From assembly GCF_000949865.1 (NCBI RefSeq), contig NZ_JWJH01000003.1:186001-250000 (forward strand): DNA of 64,000 bases, given 5' to 3'. The position numbers and the translations under genes are program-made. Positions 42,098 through 52,448 of the stretch are shown here, piece by piece. The DNA is from Rhizobium nepotum 39/7 (GTDB lineage: Bacteria; Pseudomonadota; Alphaproteobacteria; Rhizobiales; Rhizobiaceae). Position 1 is the first letter of the stretch. The number at the start of each line of letters is the position of its first letter. The notes beneath the pieces were generated by a model, which was given only the letters and a program-made list of their open reading frames with translations, ran no database searches and was not told where the DNA came from.

Positions 42098-43639
42098 ATG
42101 GTCGTCAGTCCATCGACAATGGCCGCCGTGCGCGCCAGTGGCGCAGTGCCGAATGCAGAATATCTTCTCGCGGCGGACGGCATACGCAAGGAGTTTCCCG
42201 GCGTCGTCGCGCTCGATGATGTTTCGTTCCATCTCAAGCGCGGCACCGTGCACGCGCTGATGGGCGAGAATGGCGCCGGCAAATCGACGCTGATGAAGAT
42301 TCTTGCGGGTATTTATCAGCCTGATGTCGGCGAAATTCGCCTGAAGGGCGCCGCGATACGTCTCGATTCACCGCTCGACGCGCTCGAAAACGGCATCGCG
42401 ATGATCCATCAGGAACTCAATCTGATGGCTTATATGACGGTGGCGGAAAACATCTGGATACGCCGCGAACCGAAAAACCGGCTGGGCTTTATCGACCATG
42501 GCGAAATGTATCGGCGCACCCAGACGCTGCTCGAAAGGCTCGGCATCGATCTCGACCCGGAAATGCGCGTCGGCGAGCTGTCGGTTGCGAGCCGGCAGAT
42601 GGTCGAGATCGCCAAGGCGGTTTCCTACGATTCCGACGTTCTCATCATGGACGAACCGACCTCGGCGCTGACGGAACGCGAGGTCGAGCATCTTTTCCGC
42701 ATCATCCGCGACCTCAGGGAACGCGGTATCGGCATCGTCTACATCACCCACAAGATGAACGAGCTGTTCGAGATCGCCGATGAATTTTCCGTCTTCCGCG
42801 ACGGCAAATATATCGGCACCCACGCTTCCACCGATGTGACGCGTGACGACATCATCCACATGATGGTGGGCCGCGAAATCACCCAGATGTTCCCGAAGGA
42901 AGAGGTTCCGATCGGCGACGTGGTGCTGTCGGTTAAAAACCTGACGCTCAAGGGTGTGTTCCACGATGTTTCGTTCGATGTTCGCGCCGGGGAAATTCTA
43001 GGCGTCGCGGGCCTGGTCGGCTCGGGCCGCTCGAATGTTGCGGAAACAGTGTTCGGTGTCACGCCGGCATCTTCGGGCACTGTTGAAATCAACGGTAAAC
43101 CAGTCTCGATCACGAGCCCCACGGAGGCGATCCGCCACCGTATGGCGTTCCTGACGGAGGACCGTAAGGATACCGGGTGCCTGCTGATCCTCAATATTCT
43201 GGAGAACATGCAGATCGCCGTCCTGCAGGACAAATATGTCGCCAACGGCTTCGTGCAGGAAAAAGCGCTCTCCGAAGCCTGCGACGACATGTGCCGCAAG
43301 CTGAGGGTCAAGACGCCCAATCTTTATGAGCGTATCGAAAATCTGTCAGGCGGCAACCAGCAGAAAGTGCTGATCGGCCGCTGGATGCTGACCAAGCCGC
43401 GTATTCTCATTCTGGACGAGCCGACGCGTGGCATCGATGTCGGGGCCAAGGCGGAAATTCACAAGCTGGTCTGCGAGATGGCGCGCAACGGTGTCGCCGT
43501 CATCATGATTTCCTCCGAAATGCCGGAGGTTCTGGGCATGAGCGACCGTATCATGGTCATGCATGAAGGTCGCGTGACGGGTTTCCTTGACAGAAGTGAA
43601 GCCACACAGGTGAAGGTGATGGATCTCGCATCGCGGTGA
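42098..43639 (+). CDS. Sugar ABC dual ATPase (RbsA/MglA/XylG family)
   Basis: 513 residues from ATG 42098, with GGAGG 5 bases upstream; a TTG at 42077 is less likely. Two ATPase domains: the first has Walker [10 protein letters not shown] near 65, signature LSVASRQM and Walker [12 protein letters not shown]; the second has the degenerate P-loop GLVGSGRSN near 307, signature LSGGNQQK and [20 protein letters not shown]. This asymmetric pattern is normal for CUT2 sugar importers. It energises the permease encoded 32 bases downstream. Confidence 0.9.
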   Translation: MVVSPSTMAAVRASGAVPNAEYLLAADGIRKEFPGVVALDDVSFHLKRGTVHALMGENGAGKSTLMKILAGIYQPDVGEIRLKGAAIRLDSPLDALENGIAMIHQELNLMAYMTVAENIWIRREPKNRLGFIDHGEMYRRTQTLLERLGIDLDPEMRVGELSVASRQMVEIAKAVSYDSDVLIMDEPTSALTEREVEHLFRIIRDLRERGIGIVYITHKMNELFEIADEFSVFRDGKYIGTHASTDVTRDDIIHMMVGREITQMFPKEEVPIGDVVLSVKNLTLKGVFHDVSFDVRAGEILGVAGLVGSGRSNVAETVFGVTPASSGTVEINGKPVSITSPTEAIRHRMAFLTEDRKDTGCLLILNILENMQIAVLQDKYVANGFVQEKALSEACDDMCRKLRVKTPNLYERIENLSGGNQQKVLIGRWMLTKPRILILDEPTRGIDVGAKAEIHKLVCEMARNGVAVIMISSEMPEVLGMSDRIMVMHEGRVTGFLDRSEATQVKVMDLASR

Positions 43640-43671
43640 GGCGTGCCGGGATTTCTCGAGGAGGAATGACT

Positions 43672-44703
43672 ATGACTACGAACGCCGCCGCCAACGCAGA
43701 GTTGGATGCAAAATCCGGACGCAAGCCGCATCGGCGCATACCGCCGGAAGCAAATATATTTTTCGTGCTGATCGGCATCGCGCTGGTTTATGAAATACTC
43801 GGCTGGATTTTCATCGGCCAGAGCTTTCTGATGAACCAGCAGCGCCTGACGATCATGATCCTGCAGGTGTCGGTCATCGGCATCATCGCCGTCGGCGTCA
43901 CGCAGGTCATCATCACCGGTGGTATCGATCTGTCTTCCGGTTCGGTGGTCGGCCTGACGGCGATGTTATCCGCCAGCGTGGGGCAATCCTCCACATGGCC
44001 GCGCGCGCTTTATCCGGGTCTTACCGATCTGCCTTTCTTCATGCCGCTGGCTGTCGGCATTCTGGCCGGCGCTTTGGCCGGTTTTATCAACGGGCAACTT
44101 ATCGCGCGTACGAAAATCCCGCCCTTCATCGCAACGCTTGGCATGATGGTGACGGCGCGCGGTCTTTCCAAATGGTACACCAAGGGTCAGCCGATCTCCG
44201 GCCTGACCGATGGTTTCACCTTCATCGGCACGGGCGTCTGGCCGGTCGTGGTTTTCCTCGTCGTTGCCGTCATTTTCCACGTCGCGCTGCGTTACACGCG
44301 TTATGGCAAGTTCACCTATGCCATCGGCGCCAACCAGCAGGCCGCCCGCGTTTCCGGTATCAATATCGAGGCGCATCTGATCAAGGTCTATGCCATTGCC
44401 GGCATGCTGGCCGGTCTTGCCGGCGTCGTTACCGCCGCCCGTGCGCAGACGGCGCAGGCCGGCATGGGTGTGATGTATGAACTTGACGCCATCGCTGCGG
44501 CCGTTATCGGCGGCACTTCGCTCGCCGGCGGTGCTGGCCGCATCACCGGAACGGTGATCGGCACCATCATTCTCGGCGTCATGACGTCAGGTTTCACATT
44601 CCTCAGGGTCGATGCCTATTATCAGGAGATCGTCAAAGGTCTGATCATCGTGGCCGCCGTCGTCGCCGACGTTTACCGACAGAAGAAACGCGCAAAGCGC
44701 TAA
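43672..44703 (+). CDS. Sugar ABC permease (RbsC family)
   Basis: 343 residues. Start at the second of two close ATGs (43672), since GAGGAGGA ends directly before the first (43666). About nine to ten membrane helices follow a hydrophilic N-terminus. CUT2 signatures are VTQVIITGGIDLSSGSVVGL, PPFIATLGMMVTARGL and the coupling region with GKFTYAIGANQQAARVSGIN. Ends at a strong terminator. With one binding protein and one dual ATPase the transporter is complete. Confidence 0.9.
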   Translation: MTTNAAANAELDAKSGRKPHRRIPPEANIFFVLIGIALVYEILGWIFIGQSFLMNQQRLTIMILQVSVIGIIAVGVTQVIITGGIDLSSGSVVGLTAMLSASVGQSSTWPRALYPGLTDLPFFMPLAVGILAGALAGFINGQLIARTKIPPFIATLGMMVTARGLSKWYTKGQPISGLTDGFTFIGTGVWPVVVFLVVAVIFHVALRYTRYGKFTYAIGANQQAARVSGINIEAHLIKVYAIAGMLAGLAGVVTAARAQTAQAGMGVMYELDAIAAAVIGGTSLAGGAGRITGTVIGTIILGVMTSGFTFLRVDAYYQEIVKGLIIVAAVVADVYRQKKRAKR

Positions 44704-44723
44704 ACACTCCTCCTCCCGGACTT

Positions 44724-44754
44724 GGGGCAAGCTTTCAGGCTTGCCCCTTTTTTT
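44724..44754 (+). terminator. Rho-independent terminator of the sugar ABC operon
   Basis: Perfect 9-bp stem GGGGCAAGC/GCTTGCCCC with a 6-base loop followed by seven T, 20 bases after the permease stop. Confidence 0.92.
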
Positions 44755-44803
44755 ATGCCCTGGCGATGAAGGCTTGATTTGCGTTGGAGGAAAGAGGCCG
44801 GTT

Positions 44804-45559
44804 TCAGGCCTTGCTGTTTCGGTACTCGTAAACAGCCTTGCCGAAGGCCTCGAACAAGGCTCGCGAGGGGGCATCCGTCTCGGCCCAATATTCCGGATGC
44901 CATTGCACACCAACGGCAAAGCCCTTGGCGTCGATCACGGAAACGGCCTCGATGGTGCCGTCCGCCGCCGTCGCCTCCACCTGCAGGCGTGGCGCCGTTT
45001 CAGCAATCGCCTGCCGATGCAGCGAATTGATCTGGATTTCGCCCGACACGCCGAGATGTTGCGCAATGCAGGAGCCTTCGCGCACCTGCACGGGCTGGCG
45101 AATGGCGAACGCCACGTCGCGGTCGTCATGTTCTGGCTTGCGGTGGTCCCAGATGCCGGGCTGTTCCTGTATTTCGGAAGCAAGGGTACCGCCCAGCGCC
45201 ACGTTCAGCTCCTGAATGCCGCGACAGATGGCAAGCATTGGAATGCCGCGTTCCAGCGCGCGGCGGATAAGCGGCAGGCTGGTGGCGTCGCGGGCCGGAT
45301 CGAATGGTCCGTCGCTCTCCTGCGCCTCTTTTCCGTAGAGGGAAGGGTGCACATTGGTGGCCGAACCGGACACGAGCAGGCCATCGACCCGGTCGAGGAT
45401 GGCATCGACCTCATTGCCGTCCTCGAAGGCCGGAACGATGAAAGACATGACACCGGCCACCTTCAGCGCGGCGGAAAGATACTGGTTCTGGGCGGCGTGC
45501 CAGTCGGCTCCGGCGAAATGCCGGATGTCGGCGGGAACGGCGATGATGGGTTTTGGCAT
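44804..45559 (-). CDS. Class I glutamine amidotransferase-like gamma-glutamyl-GABA hydrolase (PuuD family)
   Basis: 251 residues. The nucleophile elbow AICRGIQELNVALGG (Cys near 112) and VQWHPEYWAETD with the catalytic His near 221 are intact, as are ADIRHFAGADWHAA at the start and INSLHRQAI. These match peptidase C26/PuuD proteins, which cut gamma-glutamyl-GABA or related gamma-glutamyl amides in putrescine breakdown. It stands alone and leftward between two rightward units. The 304 bases beyond its start contain a leader-like element described separately. Confidence 0.87.
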   Translation of the reverse strand: MPKPIIAVPADIRHFAGADWHAAQNQYLSAALKVAGVMSFIVPAFEDGNEVDAILDRVDGLLVSGSATNVHPSLYGKEAQESDGPFDPARDATSLPLIRRALERGIPMLAICRGIQELNVALGGTLASEIQEQPGIWDHRKPEHDDRDVAFAIRQPVQVREGSCIAQHLGVSGEIQINSLHRQAIAETAPRLQVEATAADGTIEAVSVIDAKGFAVGVQWHPEYWAETDAPSRALFEAFGKAVYEYRNSKA

Positions 45560-45648
45560 GGCGGCTCCAGGCGGCGAATCTCCGAAAATATGTGCGACTG
45601 CCGACGGGCCAAGTCAAGCATGCGTTTGGTGATGCCTCCACGATGTAT

Positions 45649-45739
45649 CCGCCTAAAGTATGAGGCGGGATGAAGCCTTTTCAGTTGCAAACAGAATAGT
45701 ACCGGCCCTTCCGGAAAATTCTCGAAAGGGCCGGTTTTT
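45649..45739 (+). ncRNA. Leader with hairpin and terminator before the TRAP binding-protein gene (attenuator or small RNA)
   Basis: A hairpin CCGCCT/AGGCGG (45649-45668) is followed by a rho-independent terminator: ACCGGCCCTT/AAGGGCCGGT (45701-45710, 45726-45735) with a 15-base loop and TTTTT. The gene on its left is on the other strand, so the terminator cannot belong to it. It lies 125 bases before the next rightward ATG (45864), where it can end a short RNA or control read-through into that gene. The rest of the gap 45560-45863 shows no gene. Confidence 0.55.
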
Positions 45740-45863
45740 CGGCGGTTTATTCTTGGCGAGGGTGCTTGTCAGCAAGGCGGGACCGTGCATACTTCGCCTT
45801 GATGCCTGAACAGCAAAGGGGAAATTCAAGCTGCAGGCAGCGTTCATATCTGGGAGGATATAG

Positions 45864-46958
<1,095 letters not shown>

Positions 46959-46981
46959 TTATGCGGTGAAGGCGGACCGGC

Positions 46982-47015
46982 AAAAACCCCGGAGATTTCG
47001 GTCTCCGGGGTTTTT
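46982..47015. terminator. Bidirectional rho-independent terminator between TRAP genes
   Basis: A perfect 14-bp stem AAAAACCCCGGAGA/TCTCCGGGGTTTTT with a 6-base loop. The A-run on one side and T-run on the other make it work for both convergent transcripts. Confidence 0.92.
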
Positions 47016-47145
47016 GTTGTGCGATTTTTCCGGGGTGCAGCCGCGCGGCGATCGGGCTTGCATGTGTCATGAGGGATGGCGAGGCCGCAGGCTTCGTCAT
47101 CCCTTGGGAACATTGCATTCGCGGGCGGTTTCGGCAGGCCGGCGT

Positions 47146-48987
47146 TTACGGACCGATCTTCGGCGGCTGGCCGAGGTCGGGCTGTGCCGGTTGCTGCTGT
47201 CCGTTTTGCGGGCCGCCCAGATCGAGCGGCGGCAGACCGAGGGCCGGCGCCTGCGGGGCTGGCTGTGCCGGGGCTGGCCCGCCCAGGTTCAGCGGTGGAA
47301 GGCCCATGGAGGGTTGCTGCGGTGAAGTACCGCCGCCAAGCGGGGGAAGGGAAAGTCCGCCGCTTCCGGGGCCGCCCGGTATCTCGATCTTGACGGTATT
47401 GGGATCGACCGTGCTGTGACCGCTTTTGTAGGTCATGACCAGGCCGGGGAATGCGATGACGACCAGGATCATCGCGAACTGGATGACGATATAGGGAAAC
47501 ACACCCTTGTAGATTTCCGTCGTCTTCACGCCCGGCATCCTTTTGCCGGTGACCTTGTCCACCCAGGTGGAATTCGGGGCGATGGAGCGCAGGAAGAACA
47601 GTGAAAAACCGAAGGGCGGCGTCAGGAACGAGGTTTGCAGGTTGATGCCGAGAATGATGCCAAACCAGACCAGGTCTATGCCGAGCTTGTCGGCCACGGG
47701 AGCGAGCAACGGCACCATGATGAAGGCGATCTCGAAGAAATCGAGAAAGCAGCCGAGAATGAAAATGATGATCGTGACGACGATCAGGAAGCCGTATTCC
47801 CCGCCAGGCAGGGCAAGCAGCAATTCCTCGATCCAGACGTTACCGTTGATGCCGTAGAAGGTGAGACCGAAAACGCGGGCGCCGATGAGGATCATCATGA
47901 CGAAGGCGGAGAGTTTGGTGGTCGCATCCAGCGCATTCTTTACCGTCGCAACCGAAAGTCTGCCTTTGGCGAGTGCGAGGATGAGTGCGCCGGTGGCGCC
48001 CATCGCACCGCCTTCGGTCGGTGTGGCGATGCCGAGGAAGATGGTTCCGAGAACAAGGAAGATCAGTGCCAGCGGCGGCACCAGAACGACGATTACCTGT
48101 TCAGCCAGACGCGAGATGACCTTCTTGCTCACCGCGCTGTTAAACAGGGCAACGAGATAAACCGCCAGGACGGCAAAGGCCAGCGCGGCAACGAGCCGCC
48201 ATTCCGGGCTTGCAACGCCGGCGAAGAGCACATGCATCCCGAGGAAATAAAGCGCCACCGAAAGCGCGATCATCACGAGAAGCGATGTAACGCCGTTACC
48301 GAGCGTGCGTGCTTCCTTTGGAAGAGCAGGCACCATGTCCGGTTTGAAAATTGAAATCGCAAAGATATAAGCGCAGTAGGTGGCAATGATCAGAAGCGCC
48401 GGATAAAGCGCGCCGACATACATGTCTCCGACGGAGCGGCCGAGCTGGTCGGCCATGACGATCAGAACCAGGGACGGCGGCACGATCTGCGCGAGCGTGC
48501 CCGAAGCGGCGATGGTGCCGGCGACGAGTGGGCGGTTATAACCGTAACGCATCATGATCGGCAGTGAGATGAGGCCCATCGCCATGACGGAGGCCGCCAC
48601 CACGCCGGTCGTGGCGCCCAGCAGCGCGCCGACGAGAATGACGGCATAGGCGAGGCCGCCGCGGATCGGGCCGAAAAGCTGGCCGATCGTATCGAGAAGG
48701 TCCTCCGCCATGCGGGAACGCTCGAGAATGATGCCCATGAAGGTGAAGAACGGGATCGACAGCAGCGTGTCGTTGTACATGATCCCGTAAATGCGTTCCG
48801 GATGGGATTGCAGCAAGGGCCAGAACAGGCGGATTTCTGGAGAAATCCAGGACAGTTCCACGCCCACCACGAAATAGATGAGGCCGCCGGCGGCAAGCGT
48901 GAAGGCAACGGGATAACCGAGCAACAGCATCAGCATCACGCTGCTGAACATTACCAGCGGCAGATTATGCGCGATCAGATCTATCAT
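47146..48987 (-). CDS. TRAP transporter large permease (DctM) with proline-rich C-terminal tail
   Basis: 613 residues. About 14 membrane helices with the DctM pattern: LLGYPVAFTLAAGGLIYFVV, FFTFMGIILERSRMAEDLLD, TGVVAASVMAMGLISLPIMM, GTIFLGIATPTEGGAMGATG, and FDFFEIAFIMVPLLAPVADK-like sequence later. Typical DctM proteins have about 430 residues; the TakM-like group is longer. The last 75 or so residues are low-complexity Pro/Gly/Leu/Gln sequence with the unit GLPPL(N/D)LGGP repeated twice. The tail follows the last helix directly. ATG 48987 is 1 base after the DctQ stop. Confidence 0.87.
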   Translation of the reverse strand: MIDLIAHNLPLVMFSSVMLMLLLGYPVAFTLAAGGLIYFVVGVELSWISPEIRLFWPLLQSHPERIYGIMYNDTLLSIPFFTFMGIILERSRMAEDLLDTIGQLFGPIRGGLAYAVILVGALLGATTGVVAASVMAMGLISLPIMMRYGYNRPLVAGTIAASGTLAQIVPPSLVLIVMADQLGRSVGDMYVGALYPALLIIATYCAYIFAISIFKPDMVPALPKEARTLGNGVTSLLVMIALSVALYFLGMHVLFAGVASPEWRLVAALAFAVLAVYLVALFNSAVSKKVISRLAEQVIVVLVPPLALIFLVLGTIFLGIATPTEGGAMGATGALILALAKGRLSVATVKNALDATTKLSAFVMMILIGARVFGLTFYGINGNVWIEELLLALPGGEYGFLIVVTIIIFILGCFLDFFEIAFIMVPLLAPVADKLGIDLVWFGIILGINLQTSFLTPPFGFSLFFLRSIAPNSTWVDKVTGKRMPGVKTTEIYKGVFPYIVIQFAMILVVIAFPGLVMTYKSGHSTVDPNTVKIEIPGGPGSGGLSLPPLGGGTSPQQPSMGLPPLNLGGPAPAQPAPQAPALGLPPLDLGGPQNGQQQPAQPDLGQPPKIGP

Positions 48988-48988
48988 G

Positions 48989-49558
48989 TCAGTTTCCTGC
49001 CGTGCCGTTGGTTTCTGCTTCGTGCTCCGACAGCGCCGTTTCGCGCGGATCGGCCATGTATCCGGCGATCACCGCATATCGCTTGATGATTTCCGAAAAC
49101 GCCTGGACCAGAAGCAGGGCGAAGCCCAGCAGCACGACAAATTTGGCAGGCCAGATGATCAGGCCGCCGGCATTGGACGACACTTCACCGGAGTTGAAGG
49201 AATTCCAGAACCAAGGCCAGGCCAGATAGGTCATCAACCCGGCAAAGGGGACGAGGAAAATGATGTGAAGGACGAAATCGACGATATCACGCGTGCGCTT
49301 CGACCATGTGGAGGACAGGACGTCGATCCGCACATGCTCGTTCTTAAGAAGCGCATACGCCGCCGCAAGCATAAAAACAGTGCCGTATAAATACCATTGC
49401 ACCTCAAGCCATGCGTTCGACGACATGTCGAATACCTTGCGAACGACCGCATTGGTTGCGCTGATCAGCACCGCCGCCAGCAACAACCAGGACACAGATT
49501 GCCCTATAACCGTGGTGACCGCATCAACGGCACGGCTTATTCCCAATAAAAATTTCAC
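48989..49558 (-). CDS. TRAP transporter small permease (DctQ)
   Basis: 189 residues from a GTG start at 49558, with GAGGAGGGG just upstream. Four membrane helices: SVSWLLLAAVLISATNAVV, VQWYLYGTVFMLAAAYALL, IVDFVLHIIFLVPFAGLMTY and a last one near residue 140. WLEVQWYLY and KNEHVRIDVLSSTWSKRTRD are typical DctQ sequences. It supports the DctM channel encoded next. Confidence 0.88.
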   Translation of the reverse strand: MKFLLGISRAVDAVTTVIGQSVSWLLLAAVLISATNAVVRKVFDMSSNAWLEVQWYLYGTVFMLAAAYALLKNEHVRIDVLSSTWSKRTRDIVDFVLHIIFLVPFAGLMTYLAWPWFWNSFNSGEVSSNAGGLIIWPAKFVVLLGFALLLVQAFSEIIKRYAVIAGYMADPRETALSEHEAETNGTAGN

Positions 49559-49974
49559 TTTCCCCTCCTCAGGACCAGAACCAAGGTCCGGACCGCAGCA
49601 TTTTTTATTGACGGCTTATGCCCTGTTGCCAAGCAAGTCCGATGTTTTCTTGTTTGCAGGTGCTTATTGAACTGCATTTCAAAAAGCAACTCCGAACGGC
49701 TTACCCCTCCTCTGGCAATCCCTCCCGGCAGCGCCTGCTACAATTTATCGTGCACGGATTTTACCCTGTGCGCTACAGCATCGGTCTTTCACGGCCTATT
49801 AAATTTCACTTTTCCACGGCTGCGACAAGCAACGTGGAGGCAATGATCCATTGCACTTTTCTCCGACTTCATGTTACCTCTGGCTCCGGAGAATCCGTCA
49901 TGGACCCGTGATCGTCGGCGAGCAAATCGTCTTGTGCGGCGGGTATGGCGGATGGAGATAAAGGGGAAGCGGAA
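49559..49974. other. Intergenic region without recognised gene
   Basis: 416 bases between the divergent dctQ and cytochrome oxidase subunit IV genes. Base composition is less GC-rich than the genes, as in a promoter region. Apart from the dctQ ribosome site at its left end and GGGGAAGCGGAA at its right end, I see no RNA gene, repeat or convincing frame. Confidence 0.5.
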
Positions 49975-50199
49975 ATGAGCGAACACCATACGGGTCCAGT
50001 CGAAGTTGGCGCCGAGATGAACTACGCCGAGCACGAAAAGACCTATAACGCTTTTCTGGCCATGACGAAATACGGCACCATGTTGCTGTGCGTGCTGATG
50101 CTGGCGATGGTCGCCGGTTTCTTTACCTCGGTGGGTTTCCTTGGCGGTCTCATCGTGTTCCTCGTCCTCTCGGCCGCAGGCTTCATTCTTCTGCGCTGA
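49975..50199 (+). CDS. aa3-type cytochrome c oxidase subunit IV
   Basis: 74 residues from ATG 49975. A short cytosolic segment with AEMNYAEHEKTYNAFLAMTK precedes two membrane helices (MLLCVLMLAMVAGFF and GGLIVFLVLSAAGFILL). This is the small bacterial aa3-type subunit IV family found in alphaproteobacteria. It associates with the large oxidase subunits, which are not encoded nearby; such genes often stand apart. Function in the complex is accessory or assembly-related. Confidence 0.85.
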   Translation: MSEHHTGPVEVGAEMNYAEHEKTYNAFLAMTKYGTMLLCVLMLAMVAGFFTSVGFLGGLIVFLVLSAAGFILLR

Positions 50200-50279
50200 A
50201 TTCCGTTCACGAGCGTTTCCCGGCGCGGAACATGGCGATGTTGGTCAGCCGGAAACGCCATGTTCGGAAGGGCCATGCA

Positions 50280-50813
50280 ATGAAACGCCTGTTATCCTGT
50301 CTGTTTTTGCTGGCGGCGCTGTCATATCCCGCTTTGTCGCGCGATCTTTCGCCGTCTGAACAGGACAAACTGCATACGCAGATAGAGCGTTTCAGCGCGG
50401 CATTAAATGCGCAGGATTTCGAGACCGTAGGCCGGACGGTGCCGCCGAAAATCTTCGAGTTCATTGCACAGGATGCGGGTGTTTCTGTCGGGCAATTGCG
50501 CAGCGCTCTGACGACACAGATGCAAATGGCGCTCGCGGCAGTCAAGATCACCGAATTCACCATGGACACGCAGGCGATCAGCCTGGAGCAGACGTCTGAC
50601 GGAACGCCCTATGCGCTCATTCCGACGAAAACGGTGATGGAAACCGGAGGCCAGACGATTGAAGCGAAGTCCCACACACTGGCGCTGATCGACGGTACGG
50701 GCTGGTATTTGCTGCGCGTGAGCGACCAGCAGCAGGTAACGATCCTGCGAAAGGTTTACCCGTCCTTTGCCGAGGTGGAGTTTCCGGAAGATTCCATGCA
50801 GCAGGTGAAATAG
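50280..50813 (+). CDS. Small exported protein of unknown function
   Basis: 177 residues with a clear signal peptide (MKRLLSCLFLLAALSYPALS, cleavage near 20). The mature part starts with a helix containing LHTQIERFSAALNAQDFETV, followed by a mixed region TVPPKIFEFIAQDAG and a beta-rich C-terminal half (TPYALIPTKTVMETGGQTIE, TGWYLLRVSDQQQVTIL). The pattern resembles small NTF2-like periplasmic proteins, but I cannot place it in a named family. It starts 80 bases after the oxidase subunit gene. No function is proposed. Confidence 0.75.
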   Translation: MKRLLSCLFLLAALSYPALSRDLSPSEQDKLHTQIERFSAALNAQDFETVGRTVPPKIFEFIAQDAGVSVGQLRSALTTQMQMALAAVKITEFTMDTQAISLEQTSDGTPYALIPTKTVMETGGQTIEAKSHTLALIDGTGWYLLRVSDQQQVTILRKVYPSFAEVEFPEDSMQQVK

Positions 50814-50871
50814 CCTGACGCTTCCGCCTGAACCGGAAACATTCTGGCTGATATCCAACCCGCCACCTGTC

Positions 50872-52125
50872 TCAGGAAAAGCGTCCCGGACGGAACGGAT
50901 CGGCCGAAATCGCAGTCTCTTCGCCACTTGCCAGCTGCGTCACGAGGCGCGCGGTTGCTGCCGATTGCGTCAGCCCCAGATGGCCGTGGCCGAAGGCATA
51001 GATGACGGAAGTTGTGTTGCGGGCTGTGCCGATGACGGGAAGACAATCCGGCATCGAAGGACGGAACCCCATCCACTGCTGTCCGCCTTCCACCTTGAGG
51101 CCAGGCAGGAAACGTCCCGCCTTCTTCAGCATGGCTTCCGATCGTTTGAAATTCGGCTTCAGTTCCAGTCCGCCCAGTTCGACAGCGCCGCCGACGCGGA
51201 TGCCCGAGGAAAGCGGGGTTACGACGAAACCGTGGTCGTTGAAATAAAGCTGGCGCGTCAGGTTGAAAGCGCCGGCGGGCAGGGTGGTGTTGTAGCCGCG
51301 CTCGGTTTCCAGCGGCACGATATTGCCAAGTGTCGCGGCGAGTTTCTTCGACCACGCGCCGCAGGCGATCACCACCTTGTCGGCATCGATCTTGTCGCCG
51401 TTTTCCAGCGTCACGATCGTGCTTTCGCCGACGGCGTCGATGCGTTCGGCCTCGCCCTTGCGCAGGCTTCCACCACGGGAAATCACCAGATCGAAAATGG
51501 CGCGGGTGAAATCGTAGGGATCGGAGACCTGCAGGCCGTCCGGTGAGAACATGGCGTGACGGAATTGCGGTGCAAGACCCGGCTGCAACTCGTCTATCTC
51601 ATTGCGGCCGACACGCTGGGAAGAAAAGCCTGCCTGCTCCTTTTCATCCCAGTCCTTGCGGGCGGCGTTAAGGCTCGCCTCGCTGTCGTAGAGATCGAGC
51701 GTGCCGATTTTCGAAACGAAAGGAGCAAGCTCCGGCATGGCGGCGACATGCGCCATTTCCGTGGCCGCCAGCCGGTTGATTTCGCTGAGCGCCCTCAGCC
51801 CGTGGCGGAAGTTGCGCTCGGCGCTGGCGCGCCAGAAACGCCACAGCCAGGGCGCGATCTTCGGCGCATAGGCGGGCGGCACGCTGAGCGGGCCGAGCGG
51901 ATCGAAAAGCCAGCGCGGCGCCTTTTTCATGATGCCGGGGGCGGGAATGGGAATGATTTCAGGAAAGGCCAGAATGCCGGCATTGCCGGAACTCGCGCCT
52001 CGGGCAACCTCGCCGCGCTCCAGAAGAACGACTTCGCGTCCGGCATTTTGCAGGTAAAGCGCCGCCATGGAACCGACAATGCCGGTGCCGATCACCAGCA
52101 CGTCGCATTTCAGGGTTTTGGTCAT
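50872..52125 (-). CDS. D-amino acid dehydrogenase-like FAD oxidoreductase (DadA family)
   Basis: 417 residues. FAD motif VLVIGTGIVGSMAALYLQNAG at the start, then LLERGEVARGASSGNAGIL, typical of DadA. KVVIACGAWSKKL lies mid-chain and FRPSMPDCLPVIG with AFGHGHLGLTQSAATA close the FAD site. DadA enzymes oxidise D-amino acids to keto acids and pass electrons to quinone. It stands alone, convergent with the gene for the exported protein and divergent from a chemoreceptor. The true substrate could be another cyclic or D-amino acid. Confidence 0.85.
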   Translation of the reverse strand: MTKTLKCDVLVIGTGIVGSMAALYLQNAGREVVLLERGEVARGASSGNAGILAFPEIIPIPAPGIMKKAPRWLFDPLGPLSVPPAYAPKIAPWLWRFWRASAERNFRHGLRALSEINRLAATEMAHVAAMPELAPFVSKIGTLDLYDSEASLNAARKDWDEKEQAGFSSQRVGRNEIDELQPGLAPQFRHAMFSPDGLQVSDPYDFTRAIFDLVISRGGSLRKGEAERIDAVGESTIVTLENGDKIDADKVVIACGAWSKKLAATLGNIVPLETERGYNTTLPAGAFNLTRQLYFNDHGFVVTPLSSGIRVGGAVELGGLELKPNFKRSEAMLKKAGRFLPGLKVEGGQQWMGFRPSMPDCLPVIGTARNTTSVIYAFGHGHLGLTQSAATARLVTQLASGEETAISADPFRPGRFS

Positions 52126-52448
52126 CGGCGCTCCTGCAACACAAATATTTCAAGCTCGCCATAACAATGAATGCCGTCCCGTTGAAAGCCCACATCGCTC
52201 CGCGACCGCAGAAATATCGGCACTGTGGCAAATAAGCGTTTCCGGTTCGAGGCAGGGCGGTGGGCCAAAGCGTGCGCCTGCAACGGTTTTGTCGACAAAT
52301 CTGTAGCCGGATTGATAGTTATAGATCATCATTAATCGGTATTTAACGGTGTCCCGCTAGTTTTGCGCGAAAGCAGACCGCTCCGATTTCATCTCCTGGA
52401 TATCAAGGGAGGAGGAGGTCCGCATATCGGTCATTGATGGGGGAACGC
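52126..52448. promoter_or_regulatory. Divergent promoter region between DadA-like and chemoreceptor genes
   Basis: 323 bases without a convincing gene. AT-rich stretches occur at 52140-52165 and 52310-52345, one for each direction. A GGAGGAGG at 52411 is 18 or more bases from any usable start; the chemoreceptor start is instead served by GGGGGA at 52439. Confidence 0.4.

Noticed and set aside
42098-43639. Degenerate second P-loop (GSGRSN) in the sugar ATPase
   Set aside because: Typical of RbsA/MglA-type dual ATPases; not a mutation.
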